64,000 bases of DNA from Herbidospora mongoliensis (GCF_001570545.1 NZ_BBXD01000009.1:744001-808000), one strand, 5' to 3'. Counted from the first letter of the stretch, positions 24,755 through 33,901 are shown. Notes: a model not told the origin generated them from the letters alone. A program made the numbers and translations.

Positions 24755-27318
24755 TGCGACTGCCCATCGCGTCGGGGGCGGCCACCGGGGCCGTCGCGCT
24801 CACTCTCTATCCGTTGTTCTCCGAGGGCTCGTGGTTCTGGGCCATGCTGGGCGTGCTGATCTGCACGACCCTGGCGGCGGCGCTGGTGTCGCGGTTCGCG
24901 CAGCCGCCGTTCGCGGCGCCGATCGCGATGGCGCTGGCCGCGATCCTGTTCATGACCGTCAGCTTCGCCCGCGACGAGGCGTGGTGGGGGTTCATCCCGA
25001 ACTTCGACTCCACCGCCAAGATCGCTGAACTGATGGCCGAGGGCTGGGACGAGATCCAGCGGTTCGCCGCGCCGGTCCCGTCGACCACGGGTATCACCCT
25101 GCTGGCCGCCGGCGGGATCGCGTTCATCGCGATACTGGTCGACGCGTTCGCGGTGCGGGTGCGCCGGGCGGCCCTGGCGGGCCTGCCGCTGCTCGGGCTG
25201 TTCACCGTCCCGGCCGCGGTGCTGAACGAGCCGATCGCCTGGCCCGCGTTCATCATCGGCGCGCTCGGTTTCGTCGGCCTGCTGGTGTCCGACGGGCGCG
25301 AACGGGTCAGCCACTGGGGCCGGGCCGTGCTGGTACGGCGTACGCGGACGACCACCACCGCGCCCGACGCGGGCAAGCTCGTCCTGTCGGGCAAGCGCAT
25401 CGGGGTCACCGCCGTGGCGCTGGCCATCGGCATCCCGGCGCTGATCCCCACGCTGACGCCCAACCCGCCGTTCGGGTTCGGGGTGGGCAACGGCTTCGGC
25501 CCGGGTGGCCGCAACGTCGGCATCCCCGACGCCATCGCCAAGCTCAGCGGGCAGCTGTCGCACCCGGTGAACGCGCCGGTGCTGACCTACACCTCCTCCG
25601 ACGACGTGCCGCGCTACCTGCGCATCTACTCGCTCGACGAGTTCGACGGGCAGCAGTTCAAGTCGAGTTCGCTGCGCGGGCGTCCCGAGGACCGGGTCAG
25701 CGAGAGCGTCATGCCGCCCCCGCCGGGCCTGTCGGACACCACGCCGACGGTGCCCACCGACCAGACCATCACGGTCAGCGAGGACATCGAGGAGCTGCGG
25801 TTCCTGCCGCTGCCCTATCCGGCCGCGCAGGTCATCGCCGACGGCGACTGGCGGGCCGACCGCAACACCCTCATGGTGTTCTCCACCGAGGACGACGCGG
25901 CCGGGCTCGAATACAAGGTCATCGGCAAGGACGTGCGGCCCGAACCGGACCTGCTGAACAACGCGCCGGACGCGCCGATCGAGGTCCAGGGGCGCTTCCT
26001 GACACTGCCCGCCGACATCGACCCCGCGGTGATCGAGCTGGCCGAGGAGGTCGCCCAGGGCGCCACCACGCCCTACGAGCGAGCGGTGAAGCTGCAGCAG
26101 TTCTTCACCGTCTCCGGCGGGTTCACCTACGACCTGCAGACCAAGGGGTCGGGGCTGAACGCCCTGAGCGACTTCCTGCTGGTCGGCAGGTCGGGCTACT
26201 GCGAGCAGTTCGCCAGCGCCTTCGCGGTGATGGCGCGGATCCTGAACATCCCGTCGCGGGTGTCGATCGGCTACACCGGCGGCACCAAGTCGGAGGGCCG
26301 GTGGATCGTCCGGACCCACGACGCGCACGCCTGGCCGGAGCTCTACTTCGAGGGCGCCGGCTGGCTGACCTTCGAGCCGACCCCGTCGGGCGGGTTCGGG
26401 CAGGCGACGGCGCGGGTGCCGTCGTACACGCTGCCGCAGTCCGACTCGGCCGATCCCGCACCGGGGGCGTCGGCCGCGCCGTCGAGTGGCCCGGCGGCCT
26501 CGCCGGGCGCGAACAGCCCGGCCGGGGGCATCGCCAACGCCGAGCGGGAGCTCGGTCCGACCGGTCTGCCGGTGGCCGAGGAGACGCCCATCTGGGTCAA
26601 CATCGGCATCGGGGTGGCCATCGCGCTGCTGCTGTCGCTGATCCCCGCGTTCATGCGGATGGTGCTGTGGCTGTGGCGGCGGCGGGTGCTCAACCGGGCG
26701 GCGGCCGTACCGGACGACGAGGTTCCCGTCGTCGCGCCGAAGAAGAAGGACGAGGACGACGGCTGGGGCGGCGGCGAGGTGATCGGCGGTGAACCCGCCG
26801 GGGAGCCCGCGTCGGTCTGGTCCGTGGAGGAGCCCGTGGTCGTCGCGGCCAAGCAGGAGAACACCTTCGCGGCCCCGGCCGTGGAGGCCGCCTGGGCCGA
26901 ACTCTGCGACACGCTGATCGACCTGGGCATGCCCAAGGCCGGCAGCGAGACGCCCCGGGCCCTGGGACGGCGGCTGGCCGAGGCCTACCCGCTCGACACC
27001 GAGGCGGCGAAGGCCCTGACCAAGATCGCCACCAGCGAGGAGAAGCTGCGCTACGCCCGCACCCCCGGCGAGACGACGCCTCTGGTCGACGACCTCAAGG
27101 CGATCAGGCGGAGCCTGGCCGCGTCGGTGTCACGGGGCCGGCGGATCGCGGCGGTGCTGGCGCCCATGTCGGCGCTGCTGCGGGTGCGCGGCCTCGGAGA
27201 GCGGCTCCTGGACGGGTTCGACCGCCTGGAGACCATCCGCTTCCGTCCGTCGCGAAAGGCAACCGAGACCGCCACCACCGAGGACGTCCTGGAATCCCAG
27301 GTGGGCTCACGCCGGTAA
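24754..27318 (+). CDS. TgpA-like membrane transglutaminase
   Basis: 854-residue protein with about six N-terminal TM helices (DUF3488-like), an extracytoplasmic transglutaminase-like domain, a Pro/Ser/Ala linker, another TM helix (near residue 615) and a C-terminal cytoplasmic DUF4129-like tail. Catalytic candidates are C483 in SGYCEQFASAFAVMAR and H525 (or H522) in THDAHAWPE; the third position is E541 in LTFEPTP, where the classic fold has Asp. The substrate is unknown; an envelope protein is likely from topology. ATG 24754 overlaps the DUF58 stop, so the longer upstream frame is not used. A strong terminator follows. Confidence 0.92.
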   Translation: MRLPIASGAATGAVALTLYPLFSEGSWFWAMLGVLICTTLAAALVSRFAQPPFAAPIAMALAAILFMTVSFARDEAWWGFIPNFDSTAKIAELMAEGWDEIQRFAAPVPSTTGITLLAAGGIAFIAILVDAFAVRVRRAALAGLPLLGLFTVPAAVLNEPIAWPAFIIGALGFVGLLVSDGRERVSHWGRAVLVRRTRTTTTAPDAGKLVLSGKRIGVTAVALAIGIPALIPTLTPNPPFGFGVGNGFGPGGRNVGIPDAIAKLSGQLSHPVNAPVLTYTSSDDVPRYLRIYSLDEFDGQQFKSSSLRGRPEDRVSESVMPPPPGLSDTTPTVPTDQTITVSEDIEELRFLPLPYPAAQVIADGDWRADRNTLMVFSTEDDAAGLEYKVIGKDVRPEPDLLNNAPDAPIEVQGRFLTLPADIDPAVIELAEEVAQGATTPYERAVKLQQFFTVSGGFTYDLQTKGSGLNALSDFLLVGRSGYCEQFASAFAVMARILNIPSRVSIGYTGGTKSEGRWIVRTHDAHAWPELYFEGAGWLTFEPTPSGGFGQATARVPSYTLPQSDSADPAPGASAAPSSGPAASPGANSPAGGIANAERELGPTGLPVAEETPIWVNIGIGVAIALLLSLIPAFMRMVLWLWRRRVLNRAAAVPDDEVPVVAPKKKDEDDGWGGGEVIGGEPAGEPASVWSVEEPVVVAAKQENTFAAPAVEAAWAELCDTLIDLGMPKAGSETPRALGRRLAEAYPLDTEAAKALTKIATSEEKLRYARTPGETTPLVDDLKAIRRSLAASVSRGRRIAAVLAPMSALLRVRGLGERLLDGFDRLETIRFRPSRKATETATTEDVLESQVGSRR

Positions 27319-27329
27319 GCACGGAACAA

Positions 27330-27367
27330 ACGAACGGGCCCGGGGCGTCAGCCCCGGGCCCGTTCGT
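27330..27367. terminator. Strong hairpin terminator after the transglutaminase gene
   Basis: A 17-bp perfect stem (ACGAACGGGCCCGGGGC with its complement) and 4-nt loop GTCA, eleven bases after the stop, followed by GTTT. A-rich sequence on its left side makes it usable from both directions. Confidence 0.9.
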
Positions 27368-27404
27368 GTTTCCACGTTCAGCGAGACGCGGACAGCCCGC
27401 CGTA

Positions 27405-27563
27405 AGATGCGGAGGGCCGGAGGCCGGTCGTGGCTCACGCTCGGATCTGCCCCTAGGCAGGCCTGTCGTGGCTCGCGCTGTGAATCTGCTCGGACAACAC
27501 GAGACGCGGCCAGCCGATGGCTGGCCGTGGCTCGGGCTGTGGATCTGCCCCTAAAACAAGCTG
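27405..27563 (+). repeat. Three tandem copies of the dispersed repeat (A, B, C)
   Basis: The 200-base gap between two converging genes is filled by copies at about 27405-27462, 27463-27498 and 27499-27563. Each carries GTGGCTC(A/G)(C/G)GCT, then (G/A)ATCTGC. A and C also have a GC-rich hairpin in front (GGCCGGAGGCC; GGCCAGCCGATGGCTGGCC) and CCCCTA behind. C is the most complete (tail CCCCTAAAACAAGC). No gene is seen here. Confidence 0.75.
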
Positions 27564-27569
27564 TGGCGG

Positions 27570-27965
27570 CTAACGCTCGTCGTTACGACGGCGCCAGCGC
27601 TCCTCCATGCGCTCCATGAAGCCGGGACGGCGCGCACGACGGCCGGCCGGCCCTTGCTGCTGCGTGGATGCCGGGGGGCGGTCGCCGTGGAAACCGTTCA
27701 TGCGTTTCCAACTGGACAGACCCCACAGGCAGGTCGCGAGCATGACCACGAAGCCGGCGACGCCGAGCCAGATGACGGTGGACACGACGCCGACCATCAG
27801 CAGGACGACGCCGAGTGCGAAGCCAATGGAGGCCTTCACCAGGCGGCGCTTGTAATGGCTGCGTGGGTCACTGATCCGGACGGTATTGGCCCACTTCGGG
27901 TCCTCGGCATAGAGGGCCTGCTCGATCTGGTCGAGCAAGCGCTGCTCGTGCTCAGACAGCGGCAC
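27570..27965 (-). CDS. DUF3040 domain-containing membrane protein
   Basis: A 131-residue actinobacterial protein of unknown function. The N-terminus MPLSEHEQRLLDQIEQALYAEDPKWA is diagnostic for DUF3040. Two adjacent TM helices follow (about residues 50-90: ASIGFALGVVLLMVGVV and IWLGVAGFVVMLATCLWGL), then a basic, Arg-rich tail (GRRARRPGFMERMEERWRRR). GTG 27965 is chosen because GGGAGG lies 5-6 nt before it; the frame is open eight codons further upstream. Confidence 0.92.
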   Translation of the reverse strand: MPLSEHEQRLLDQIEQALYAEDPKWANTVRISDPRSHYKRRLVKASIGFALGVVLLMVGVVSTVIWLGVAGFVVMLATCLWGLSSWKRMNGFHGDRPPASTQQQGPAGRRARRPGFMERMEERWRRRNDER

Positions 27966-28124
27966 GGCGCCTCCCAAGGACGGCCCCAAGACGGGGAAGA
28001 CGGCAACGAACTACACGGGATGTCCGAACCCTGCGGTCGGTTATCCCCAGAATACGAGTCTGTAGACGTCGGCGAAAGAAAACGGTCAGAACGTCCACAA
28101 GCGCGGTCCAATGTGGAGGTGACG

Positions 28125-29363
28125 TCATAGATCCATTGGACCAAACTGTTTTCGGACCAGCGAGGCGGGGCGGACCGCATCCGGGCCGAATCTCCGGATC
28201 GCCTTGTCCATCGCCTGTTCCGCCTCCCGCCAGCCGATCTCGCGGTCTCCCAGGCCGATTTGCCTGGTCGCCGTGCCCGCCGGGCGGAGGTTCTCCATCC
28301 GGACGCCTACGAGTCGCAGACGCACTCTATCGAGACCGGCGGCCTTGTAGAGGTCGCAAGCGGTGGTATGTATCTCTTTCGCCACATCTGTGGCCTCTCG
28401 GAGGGTACGCGACCGCGTGATGGTCGTGAAATCGGACCGGCGCAGCTTCACACTGACGGTCCGGCCGACGTAGTCGGCGGCGCGCAGCCGGGCGGCGACC
28501 CGTTCGGAGAGCCGGAGCAGCTCCCGCATGATCGTCTCGGGGTCGTCGACGTCGTGGGCGAAGGTCTCCTCGTTGCCGATGCTCTTGTCGGGCACGTGGG
28601 TGGTCACCCGGCGCTCGTCGCGGCCCCACGCCAGCGCCGCCAAATGGCTCCCCGCGGCCCCGAATTCGCGCTGGAGCGTGGCAATGGGCACTCGGGCCAG
28701 ATCACCCACCGTTTTGATGCCCAGGCGCGTGAGCGCCTGCTCAGTGCGTTCGCCCACGCCCCACAGAGCGGCCACCGGGAGCGGGTGGAGGAAGTCGACG
28801 ACGCCGTCGGCCGGGACGACCAGGAGGCCGTCGGGCTTGCACTGGCGGGAGGCGAGCTTGGCGACGAACTTGGTGGAGGCCACACCGACCGAGCAGGTCA
28901 CCCCGAACCGGTCGGCCACCTGGGCCCGGATCATCGCGGCGACCTGAATCGGGGACCCCAGCCTGCGGCGGGCGCCGGCGACGTCGAGGAAGGCCTCGTC
29001 GACCGAGAGCGGCTCCACGAGTGGGGTGACGGAGTGGAAGATCTCGAAGACGCCCTTGGAGATCGCGCCGTATTTGCCGTGGGAGGGCGGGATGATCGTG
29101 GCCTGCGGGCACAGGCGCATCGCGCGGGTCATCGGCATCGCCGAGTGGACCCCGAACCGGCGGGCCTCATAGGTGGCGCTCAAAACCACCCCGCGCGCCC
29201 CGGCGGCCCCGACGATCACGGGGGTGCCGTGGAGCTCCGGGCGGTCGATCAGCTCGACCGCCGCGAAGAACGCGTCCATGTCGACGTGGAGGATCGGGCA
29301 GCCGGTGTCGTCGCCCGCTTGGGTCGGGCCGGTGACCTGCGGCAACACCTGTTTCCTCGACAT
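28125..29363 (-). CDS. dinB: DNA polymerase IV (Y-family)
   Basis: Error-prone translesion polymerase. The 412-residue protein has the catalytic HVDMDAFFAAVE and LSVDEAFLDVAGARRR motifs and the Y-family block VTCSVGVASTKFVAKLASRQCKPDGL. A helix-hairpin-helix region (ALTRLGIKTVGDLARVP) and a little-finger domain follow. It ends in KQFGPMDL, with no obvious QLxLF-type clamp-binding peptide at the very end; a clamp motif may be internal. A LexA box lies 15-28 nt before the ATG, so damage induction is expected. Confidence 0.96.
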   Translation of the reverse strand: MSRKQVLPQVTGPTQAGDDTGCPILHVDMDAFFAAVELIDRPELHGTPVIVGAAGARGVVLSATYEARRFGVHSAMPMTRAMRLCPQATIIPPSHGKYGAISKGVFEIFHSVTPLVEPLSVDEAFLDVAGARRRLGSPIQVAAMIRAQVADRFGVTCSVGVASTKFVAKLASRQCKPDGLLVVPADGVVDFLHPLPVAALWGVGERTEQALTRLGIKTVGDLARVPIATLQREFGAAGSHLAALAWGRDERRVTTHVPDKSIGNEETFAHDVDDPETIMRELLRLSERVAARLRAADYVGRTVSVKLRRSDFTTITRSRTLREATDVAKEIHTTACDLYKAAGLDRVRLRLVGVRMENLRPAGTATRQIGLGDREIGWREAEQAMDKAIRRFGPDAVRPASLVRKQFGPMDL

Positions 29364-29370
29364 GCCGCGA

Positions 29371-29391
29371 GTCTATCCGAACAGACGTTCG
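29371..29391 (-). promoter_or_regulatory. dinB promoter with LexA (SOS) box
   Basis: The palindrome CGAACAGACGTTCG (29378-29391) fits the Gram-positive/actinobacterial LexA consensus CGAACrnryGTTCG perfectly. On the minus strand it is followed at once by TAGACT (-10 type TAnnnT), and the ATG begins 7 nt after that hexamer. No ribosome site is present, so the transcript is probably leaderless and LexA would cover the promoter core. Confidence 0.85.
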
Positions 29392-29508
29392 GCCGAAACG
29401 GCCAGACCTGGCCCGTTTGGCCAAACCCACTCGTTGGCCAGCCCGCCCGTTTGACCCAAGCCCGCTCGTTTCGCCAAATCTGCTCGTCGGCCGGACCTGC
29501 TCGTCGGG
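29386..29508. repeat. Degenerate tandem repeat, about 18-bp period
   Basis: Seven units beginning CGTTCGG, CGTTTGG, CGTTGGC, CGTTTGA, CGTTTCG, CGTCGGC and CGTCGGG start at 29386, 29414, 29432, 29448, 29467, 29485 and 29502. Their shared core is CGTTTGGCCAAACC(C/T)GCT. The first unit overlaps the LexA box of dinB. No reading frame crosses the array. Confidence 0.65.
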
Positions 29509-29607
29509 TGTGATGCGGGCGCGGCCGGTGGGCGCCGGGTGCGGCGCTCGCCGGGGGCGGCGGGCGGGGCCGGGGTGGGCGGAGCCGTAACGGAGAAAGA
29601 GGCTTTT

Positions 29608-30303
29608 CTACCTGTGGGCGAGGAGGTGGAGTCGCGTCGCGATGTCTCGGAGGACCGGGTGCGTGATGGCCACCCTCTCCAACTCGACCAGTCCATCCGG
29701 GTCGTCTTCGGCGAAGCGGCTGGGGACCAGGTCGGTGAAGACGCGGACGCCCTGGACCTCGCCCACGGTGAAGCCGGCCTTGCTCAGCAGGGCCGCCAGG
29801 GTGTCGCCGGTGAAGCGGCGGGGGGTCGGATCTTTCTCGCCCCAGGTGCCGGTGCGGAGCACGTCGGCGGCCTCGGCGAAATTGCCGGCCAGGGCGCGGT
29901 GGATGGCGGTGGCCACGGGGTTGGCGGCCAGCACGCTGACCACTCCCCCGGGGCGGACGACCGTGTGGACCGACGCGAGCGCGGCGGCCGGGTCGTCGAC
30001 GTATTCCAGGACGCTGTGGCAGAGCACCAGGTCGGCGCTGGCGGCGGGGAGCAGGTCGGCCAGGTCGCCCGCGTCGCCCTGGAGGGCGGTGACGGTCACG
30101 CCCGCCTCGGCGGCGCGGCGCTCAAGGCCGGCCAGGGAGTCGGGTGAGGGATCGACCACGGTCACCGAGTGGCCCAGCCGGGCCAGTGGCACGGCGAAAC
30201 CGCCGGTGCCGCCGCCGGCGTCGAGGATGTCGAGCGCGGATCTGCCGGCGATGGCCGCCTGTAGGGACTCCCAGACCAGGGGCTGCCGCGTGGCGTCACG
30301 CAC
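29608..30303 (-). CDS. Class I SAM-dependent methyltransferase
   Basis: 231 residues; the SAM-binding motif I is DILDAGGGTGGFAVPLARLG, followed by VTVVDPSPDSL (motif II) and LVLCHSVLEYVDDPAAAL (motif IV-V), typical of the Methyltransf_11/25 group. The substrate cannot be told from sequence. The GTG at 30303 has GGGAGG upstream at proper spacing. It lies between dinB and the nusB group, separated by 244 and 76 nt, so it is likely its own unit. Confidence 0.85.
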   Translation of the reverse strand: MRDATRQPLVWESLQAAIAGRSALDILDAGGGTGGFAVPLARLGHSVTVVDPSPDSLAGLERRAAEAGVTVTALQGDAGDLADLLPAASADLVLCHSVLEYVDDPAAALASVHTVVRPGGVVSVLAANPVATAIHRALAGNFAEAADVLRTGTWGEKDPTPRRFTGDTLAALLSKAGFTVGEVQGVRVFTDLVPSRFAEDDPDGLVELERVAITHPVLRDIATRLHLLAHR

Positions 30304-30379
30304 GGTGATCCTCCCAAACGGGAGCCCGGTTGCCCCCAGTCGACGACGTAGGCACGTCAGCCTACGCCGCCGCCGGAGC

Positions 30380-30790
30380 TCAGAGCGTCAAGGAAGGCTT
30401 GAGCTGCTTGAAACGGGCCAGCAGGCCGTTGACGAACTGGGGCGACTCGTCGGTCGACAGTTCGCCGGCCAGGGCCACCCACTCACTGATCACGACGCCC
30501 TCGGGCACCTCGTCGACGCAGAGCATCTCGTAGGTGCCCACCCGGAGGATGTTGCGGTCGACGGCGGGCATGCGCTCCATCGTCCACCCCTCCGAGTAGG
30601 TCGAGATGAGGTCGTCGATGCGGCCCAGCCGACCGGCCACGCCCTCGACCAGGGAGATCGTGTATTCGTTGACCGGAGGCTCGGCCCGCTCCACCCGCTC
30701 GGCGAGGACGCTGAGCGGATCTTCGTCACGAGCCTCGGCCTCGAAGAGGATGTCGAGCGCGCGCCGGCGTGCCTTCCCTCGGGCAGACAT
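30380..30790 (-). CDS. nusB: Transcription antitermination factor NusB
   Basis: RNA-binding factor of the rRNA antitermination complex. 136 residues, all-helical, beginning [25 protein letters not shown] and carrying MERMPAVDRNILRVGTYEML, EWVALAGELSTDESPQFVNGLLARF, the full NusB signature. ATG 30790 shares its A with the efp stop (TGATG); a TTG one codon upstream is less likely. Order pepQ-efp-nusB is conserved in actinobacteria. Confidence 0.97.
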   Translation of the reverse strand: MSARGKARRRALDILFEAEARDEDPLSVLAERVERAEPPVNEYTISLVEGVAGRLGRIDDLISTYSEGWTMERMPAVDRNILRVGTYEMLCVDEVPEGVVISEWVALAGELSTDESPQFVNGLLARFKQLKPSLTL

Positions 30791-31350
30791 CAAGCGCGAC
30801 CGAGGTAGTCGCCGGTCCGGGTGTCGACCTTGACCTTCTCGCCGGTCGTGATGAACAGCGGCACCTTGATCTCGGCGCCGGTCTCCAGCTTCGCGGGCTT
30901 GGTGCCGCCGGTCGAGCGGTCGCCCTGCAGGCCCGGCTCGGTCTCGGCGACGATCAGCTCGACGGCGGCCGGAAGCTCGACGTAGAGGACGTTGCCCTCG
31001 TTGACGGCGACCGTGGCGGTCATGTTCTCGAGCAGGTAGTTGGCGGCGTCGCCGACGGCCACCCGGGTGACGTTGAGCATGTCGTAGGTCTCGGTGTCCA
31101 TGAACACGAACTCTTCCGCGTCCATGTAGGAGAACTGCATCTCGCGCCGGTCGACGATCGCGACCTCGACCTTGACGCCGGCGTTGAAGGTCTTGTCGAC
31201 GACCTTGCCCGACTTGATGCTCTTCAGCTTCGTTCGGACGAACGCGCCGCCCTTGCCGGGCTTGACGTGCTGGAACTCGACAACGGACCAGAGGTCGCCG
31301 CCGTCAAGCTTGAGCACGAGTCCGTTCTTCAGGTCGTTCGTGGTCGCCAC
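30790..31350 (-). CDS. efp: Translation elongation factor P
   Basis: Relieves ribosome stalling at polyproline. 186 residues with the three OB/KOW-type domains. The loop that reaches the peptidyl-transferase centre reads [15 protein letters not shown], with Lys at the tip. The signature [12 protein letters not shown] is at the C-terminus. GTG 31350 gives the standard start [10 protein letters not shown] and has AGGAGAAGAG upstream; the frame is open further upstream without support. Many proteins in this window are Pro-rich (FtsZ linker, FtsI N-terminus), which makes EF-P demand plausible. Confidence 0.97.
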   Translation of the reverse strand: MATTNDLKNGLVLKLDGGDLWSVVEFQHVKPGKGGAFVRTKLKSIKSGKVVDKTFNAGVKVEVAIVDRREMQFSYMDAEEFVFMDTETYDMLNVTRVAVGDAANYLLENMTATVAVNEGNVLYVELPAAVELIVAETEPGLQGDRSTGGTKPAKLETGAEIKVPLFITTGEKVKVDTRTGDYLGRA

Positions 31351-31381
31351 GTTGAAGTCTCTTCTCCTGCGTGCGGGCCGC

Positions 31382-32416
31382 TCACAGGACGAGCAGCTCC
31401 CGGGTGGTGAGTGTGAGTAGCTCCGGCAATGGGTCACGCGTCACAAGCGTGTCCTCGATGCGTACGCCGCCCAGCCCCGGCAGGTAGACGCCGGGCTCGA
31501 CGGTGATCGGAACTCGATCCTCTAGTCTACCGTTCCTGCCGGGGCCGAGGAACGGCTCCTCGTGGATCTCCAGGCCGACGCCGTGGCCCAGGCCGTGTCC
31601 GAAGCGGTCGCCGTAGCCCGCCCCGGCGATCAGGTCGCGGGCGGCCGCGTCGATCTCGCCGACCTCGGCCCCCGGGTGGACGGCGGCGCGTCCGGCCGCC
31701 TGGGCCGCGTGGACCAGCGTGTAGATCTCGCGCTGCCAGTCGGACGGCTCTCCCAGGGCCACGGTCCTGGTCATGTCGGCGTGGTAGCCGTCGTACAGGG
31801 CGCCGAAGTCCATCGTGACGAGGTCACCTTTTCGCACCGCGCGATCCCCGGGCGAGTGGTGGGGGATCGCGCCGTTGGGGCCGCTTGCGACGATCGTGTC
31901 GAATGCGGGGCGGTCGGCGCCGAGCTCCATCATCCGGAAGTCGAGCATCCGGGCGATCTCGCGTTCCGTCATGCCGGCCGCGATCTGGCCGATGACCAGG
32001 GAGAACGCCTCGTCGGTGAGGGCGCAGGCGCGGGCCAGGGCGGCGATCTCGGTGGAGTCCTTGACGCGGCGCAGGTCTTCGACCAGGCCCTCGGTCAGCG
32101 GCGCCGTGCCGCCGAGACGGTGGTATTCGCTGACGGTCAGGTGGTGGGCCTCGACGGCGGCGCCGGGTTCCAGGAGGTCGCCGGCGACGTCGCGGCTCTG
32201 CTTCAGGTCGACGCCTTCGCAGGACCGGGCGGTCTCGATGTAGCGGGAGTCGGTGGCGAGGGAGGCGGTCGCGTCGGCCCGGACGAGCACGGCGGCGTTG
32301 GAGCTGGCCAGGCCGGTCAGGTAGCGGACGTTGACGGGCCGGGTGACCAGGAGGCCAGCGTGGCCGCGCTCGGTGAGGAGCGCGGCCAGGCGGGCGCGGC
32401 GTTCCGCGAAACTCAT
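31382..32416 (-). CDS. M24 family Xaa-Pro aminopeptidase/dipeptidase
   Basis: Metallopeptidase that cleaves Xaa-Pro bonds. The 344-residue protein has an N-terminal creatinase-like domain ([18 protein letters not shown]) and the pita-bread catalytic domain. Metal ligands fall in [19 protein letters not shown] (two Asp), [15 protein letters not shown] (His) and [18 protein letters not shown] (Glu). It precedes efp by 31 nt, the standard pepQ-efp linkage. Confidence 0.94.
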   Translation of the reverse strand: MSFAERRARLAALLTERGHAGLLVTRPVNVRYLTGLASSNAAVLVRADATASLATDSRYIETARSCEGVDLKQSRDVAGDLLEPGAAVEAHHLTVSEYHRLGGTAPLTEGLVEDLRRVKDSTEIAALARACALTDEAFSLVIGQIAAGMTEREIARMLDFRMMELGADRPAFDTIVASGPNGAIPHHSPGDRAVRKGDLVTMDFGALYDGYHADMTRTVALGEPSDWQREIYTLVHAAQAAGRAAVHPGAEVGEIDAAARDLIAGAGYGDRFGHGLGHGVGLEIHEEPFLGPGRNGRLEDRVPITVEPGVYLPGLGGVRIEDTLVTRDPLPELLTLTTRELLVL

Positions 32417-32436
32417 GGTTGGAAATCTAGGACATT

Positions 32437-33861
32437 TCAGCAGCTGGGCGGTTCGAGACGGGCTTTGACACGTGGCTGGGGGGCGGTGCCTCCGCCCAGG
32501 AGGGCGCGGGTGAGCGACTCGCTGTCTCCGGACATCTGGGCCAGCACCGTGGAGAAGTGGTCGTCCGTCAGGGCGTGCTCGTCTCGTCTCAGGGCCGTGA
32601 GGACGACCCTCCGGAGCAGCTCCTTGACGAAGGAGGCGGTGACCCCCTCGGTGGCCGCGACGACCTTGTCCACGTCGGCCTCGACCGGGCGGTTGCGGGC
32701 GTAGAGGCGGACCAGCCGCGCGCGGGCCGGGCCGTCCGGGGGCGGCACCTCGACGGCCAGGTCGATGCGGCCGGGGCGCTGGACCAGCGCCGCCTCCAGG
32801 GTCTCCACGCGGTTGGTGGTGAGCAGGAAGGTCACGTCGGCGTCCCCGGCGACGCCGTCCATGGCGTCGAGGAGGGCGAACAGCAGCGGGCTGGTCTCGA
32901 ACTGGGAGCGGTCCTCGCCGATGAGGTCGACGTCCTCGATGACCACGATCGACGGCTGGAGCCTGCGGGCCAGGGCCACCGCGAAGTCGATCTTCGACAT
33001 GCCCTCGGCCGTCATCAGGATCGCGGTGCTCTCGGGGCGGCGGCCGAGGAGGTAGCGCACGGTGTGGGTCTTGCCGGTGCCGGGCGGGCCGTAGAGCAGC
33101 AGGCCACGGCGCAGGTGCTGGCCGGCCTCACGCAGGCGGTCGGCGTGGCGGCCGATGCCGACGACGTGCTCCTCCAGTGCCTCCAGGCGGCCGTCGGGCA
33201 GCACCACGTCCTCGGGGGTGAGGTCGGCCCGGGGGATGAAGGTGAGCAGTTCGTTCTCGCGGTGCTCGGAGAAGCCGAAGCTGACCACCTGGCCGCGCAG
33301 CGGGTCGAGCTCGTTGCGGTGGCGGTCGATCTCCTCGCGGACGGCGGTCGCGGCGGCTCTGTCGGCGGCGATGACCGTCAGGAGGGCGTACTTGCTGTAG
33401 TCCTCGCGGTTGCTGACGCCCACGACGACAGGGGTGCCGTCGGGCGCGTGGGTGCAGACCATGCCGAGCTTGATCACGTCCATGGTGGCGTCGGGCCCGA
33501 TGGAGGCGACCGTGTAGTCGGGGCGGCCCAGGAGCACGCTGCCCGCCCGCATGGCGCTGGCGATCAGGTTGATCAGGCTCTCCCAGCGCACGTCGGAGCC
33601 GACGATGCCGAACCACTCGGCGTCCGGGCTGTGCGCGCTCAGGTAGCGGTCGGCGGCGAGCTGGAGGGCCGCGTGTTCGAAGAGGCGGTACTTCTCCTCG
33701 ACCACGACCACCTCGCCGAGAGGCCTGCCCAGGTGGCCGGTCACCTTGGCGGCCAGGGGCGAGGTGGCGTTCTCCTCGGTCACCCGTTGCGCGACCGCGT
33801 CGTAGACCCGGCGGAGGCTCTCGGCCAGGGCTCGGGCGTCGTGCGAGTCGATTGACGTCAC
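32437..33861 (-). CDS. AAA+ ATPase (CDC48/FtsH-like AAA module)
   Basis: A 474-residue protein with a unique N-terminal half (about 240 residues, no recognised fold) and one classical AAA module: Walker A LLLYGPPGTGKTHTVRY, Walker B SIVVIEDVDLIGED, sensor/SRH TTNRVETLEAALVQRPGRID, the last with the arginine-finger pattern. The target is unknown. Start GTG 33861 is preferred to an in-frame TTG at 33897. It lies 40 nt downstream of the MFS exporter gene on the same strand. Confidence 0.85.
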   Translation of the reverse strand: MTSIDSHDARALAESLRRVYDAVAQRVTEENATSPLAAKVTGHLGRPLGEVVVVEEKYRLFEHAALQLAADRYLSAHSPDAEWFGIVGSDVRWESLINLIASAMRAGSVLLGRPDYTVASIGPDATMDVIKLGMVCTHAPDGTPVVVGVSNREDYSKYALLTVIAADRAAATAVREEIDRHRNELDPLRGQVVSFGFSEHRENELLTFIPRADLTPEDVVLPDGRLEALEEHVVGIGRHADRLREAGQHLRRGLLLYGPPGTGKTHTVRYLLGRRPESTAILMTAEGMSKIDFAVALARRLQPSIVVIEDVDLIGEDRSQFETSPLLFALLDAMDGVAGDADVTFLLTTNRVETLEAALVQRPGRIDLAVEVPPPDGPARARLVRLYARNRPVEADVDKVVAATEGVTASFVKELLRRVVLTALRRDEHALTDDHFSTVLAQMSGDSESLTRALLGGGTAPQPRVKARLEPPSC

Positions 33862-33901
33862 CCGGCCATGGTGGCCGGGGGCCGCGGGGGCGGGCAATCC
33901 G

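Noticed and set aside
23354-26328. Two long minus-strand frames opposite the DUF58 and transglutaminase genes
   Set aside because: Antisense shadows; no motifs, no ribosome sites, and the plus-strand genes are well supported.
27405-27563. Possible tRNA or small insertion sequence
   Set aside because: No tRNA cloverleaf, no transposase and no terminal inverted repeats; the sequence is explained by three copies of the dispersed repeat.
29386-29508. Possible CRISPR array
   Set aside because: Unit spacing is about 18 bp with no distinct spacers and strong drift between units; no cas genes nearby.
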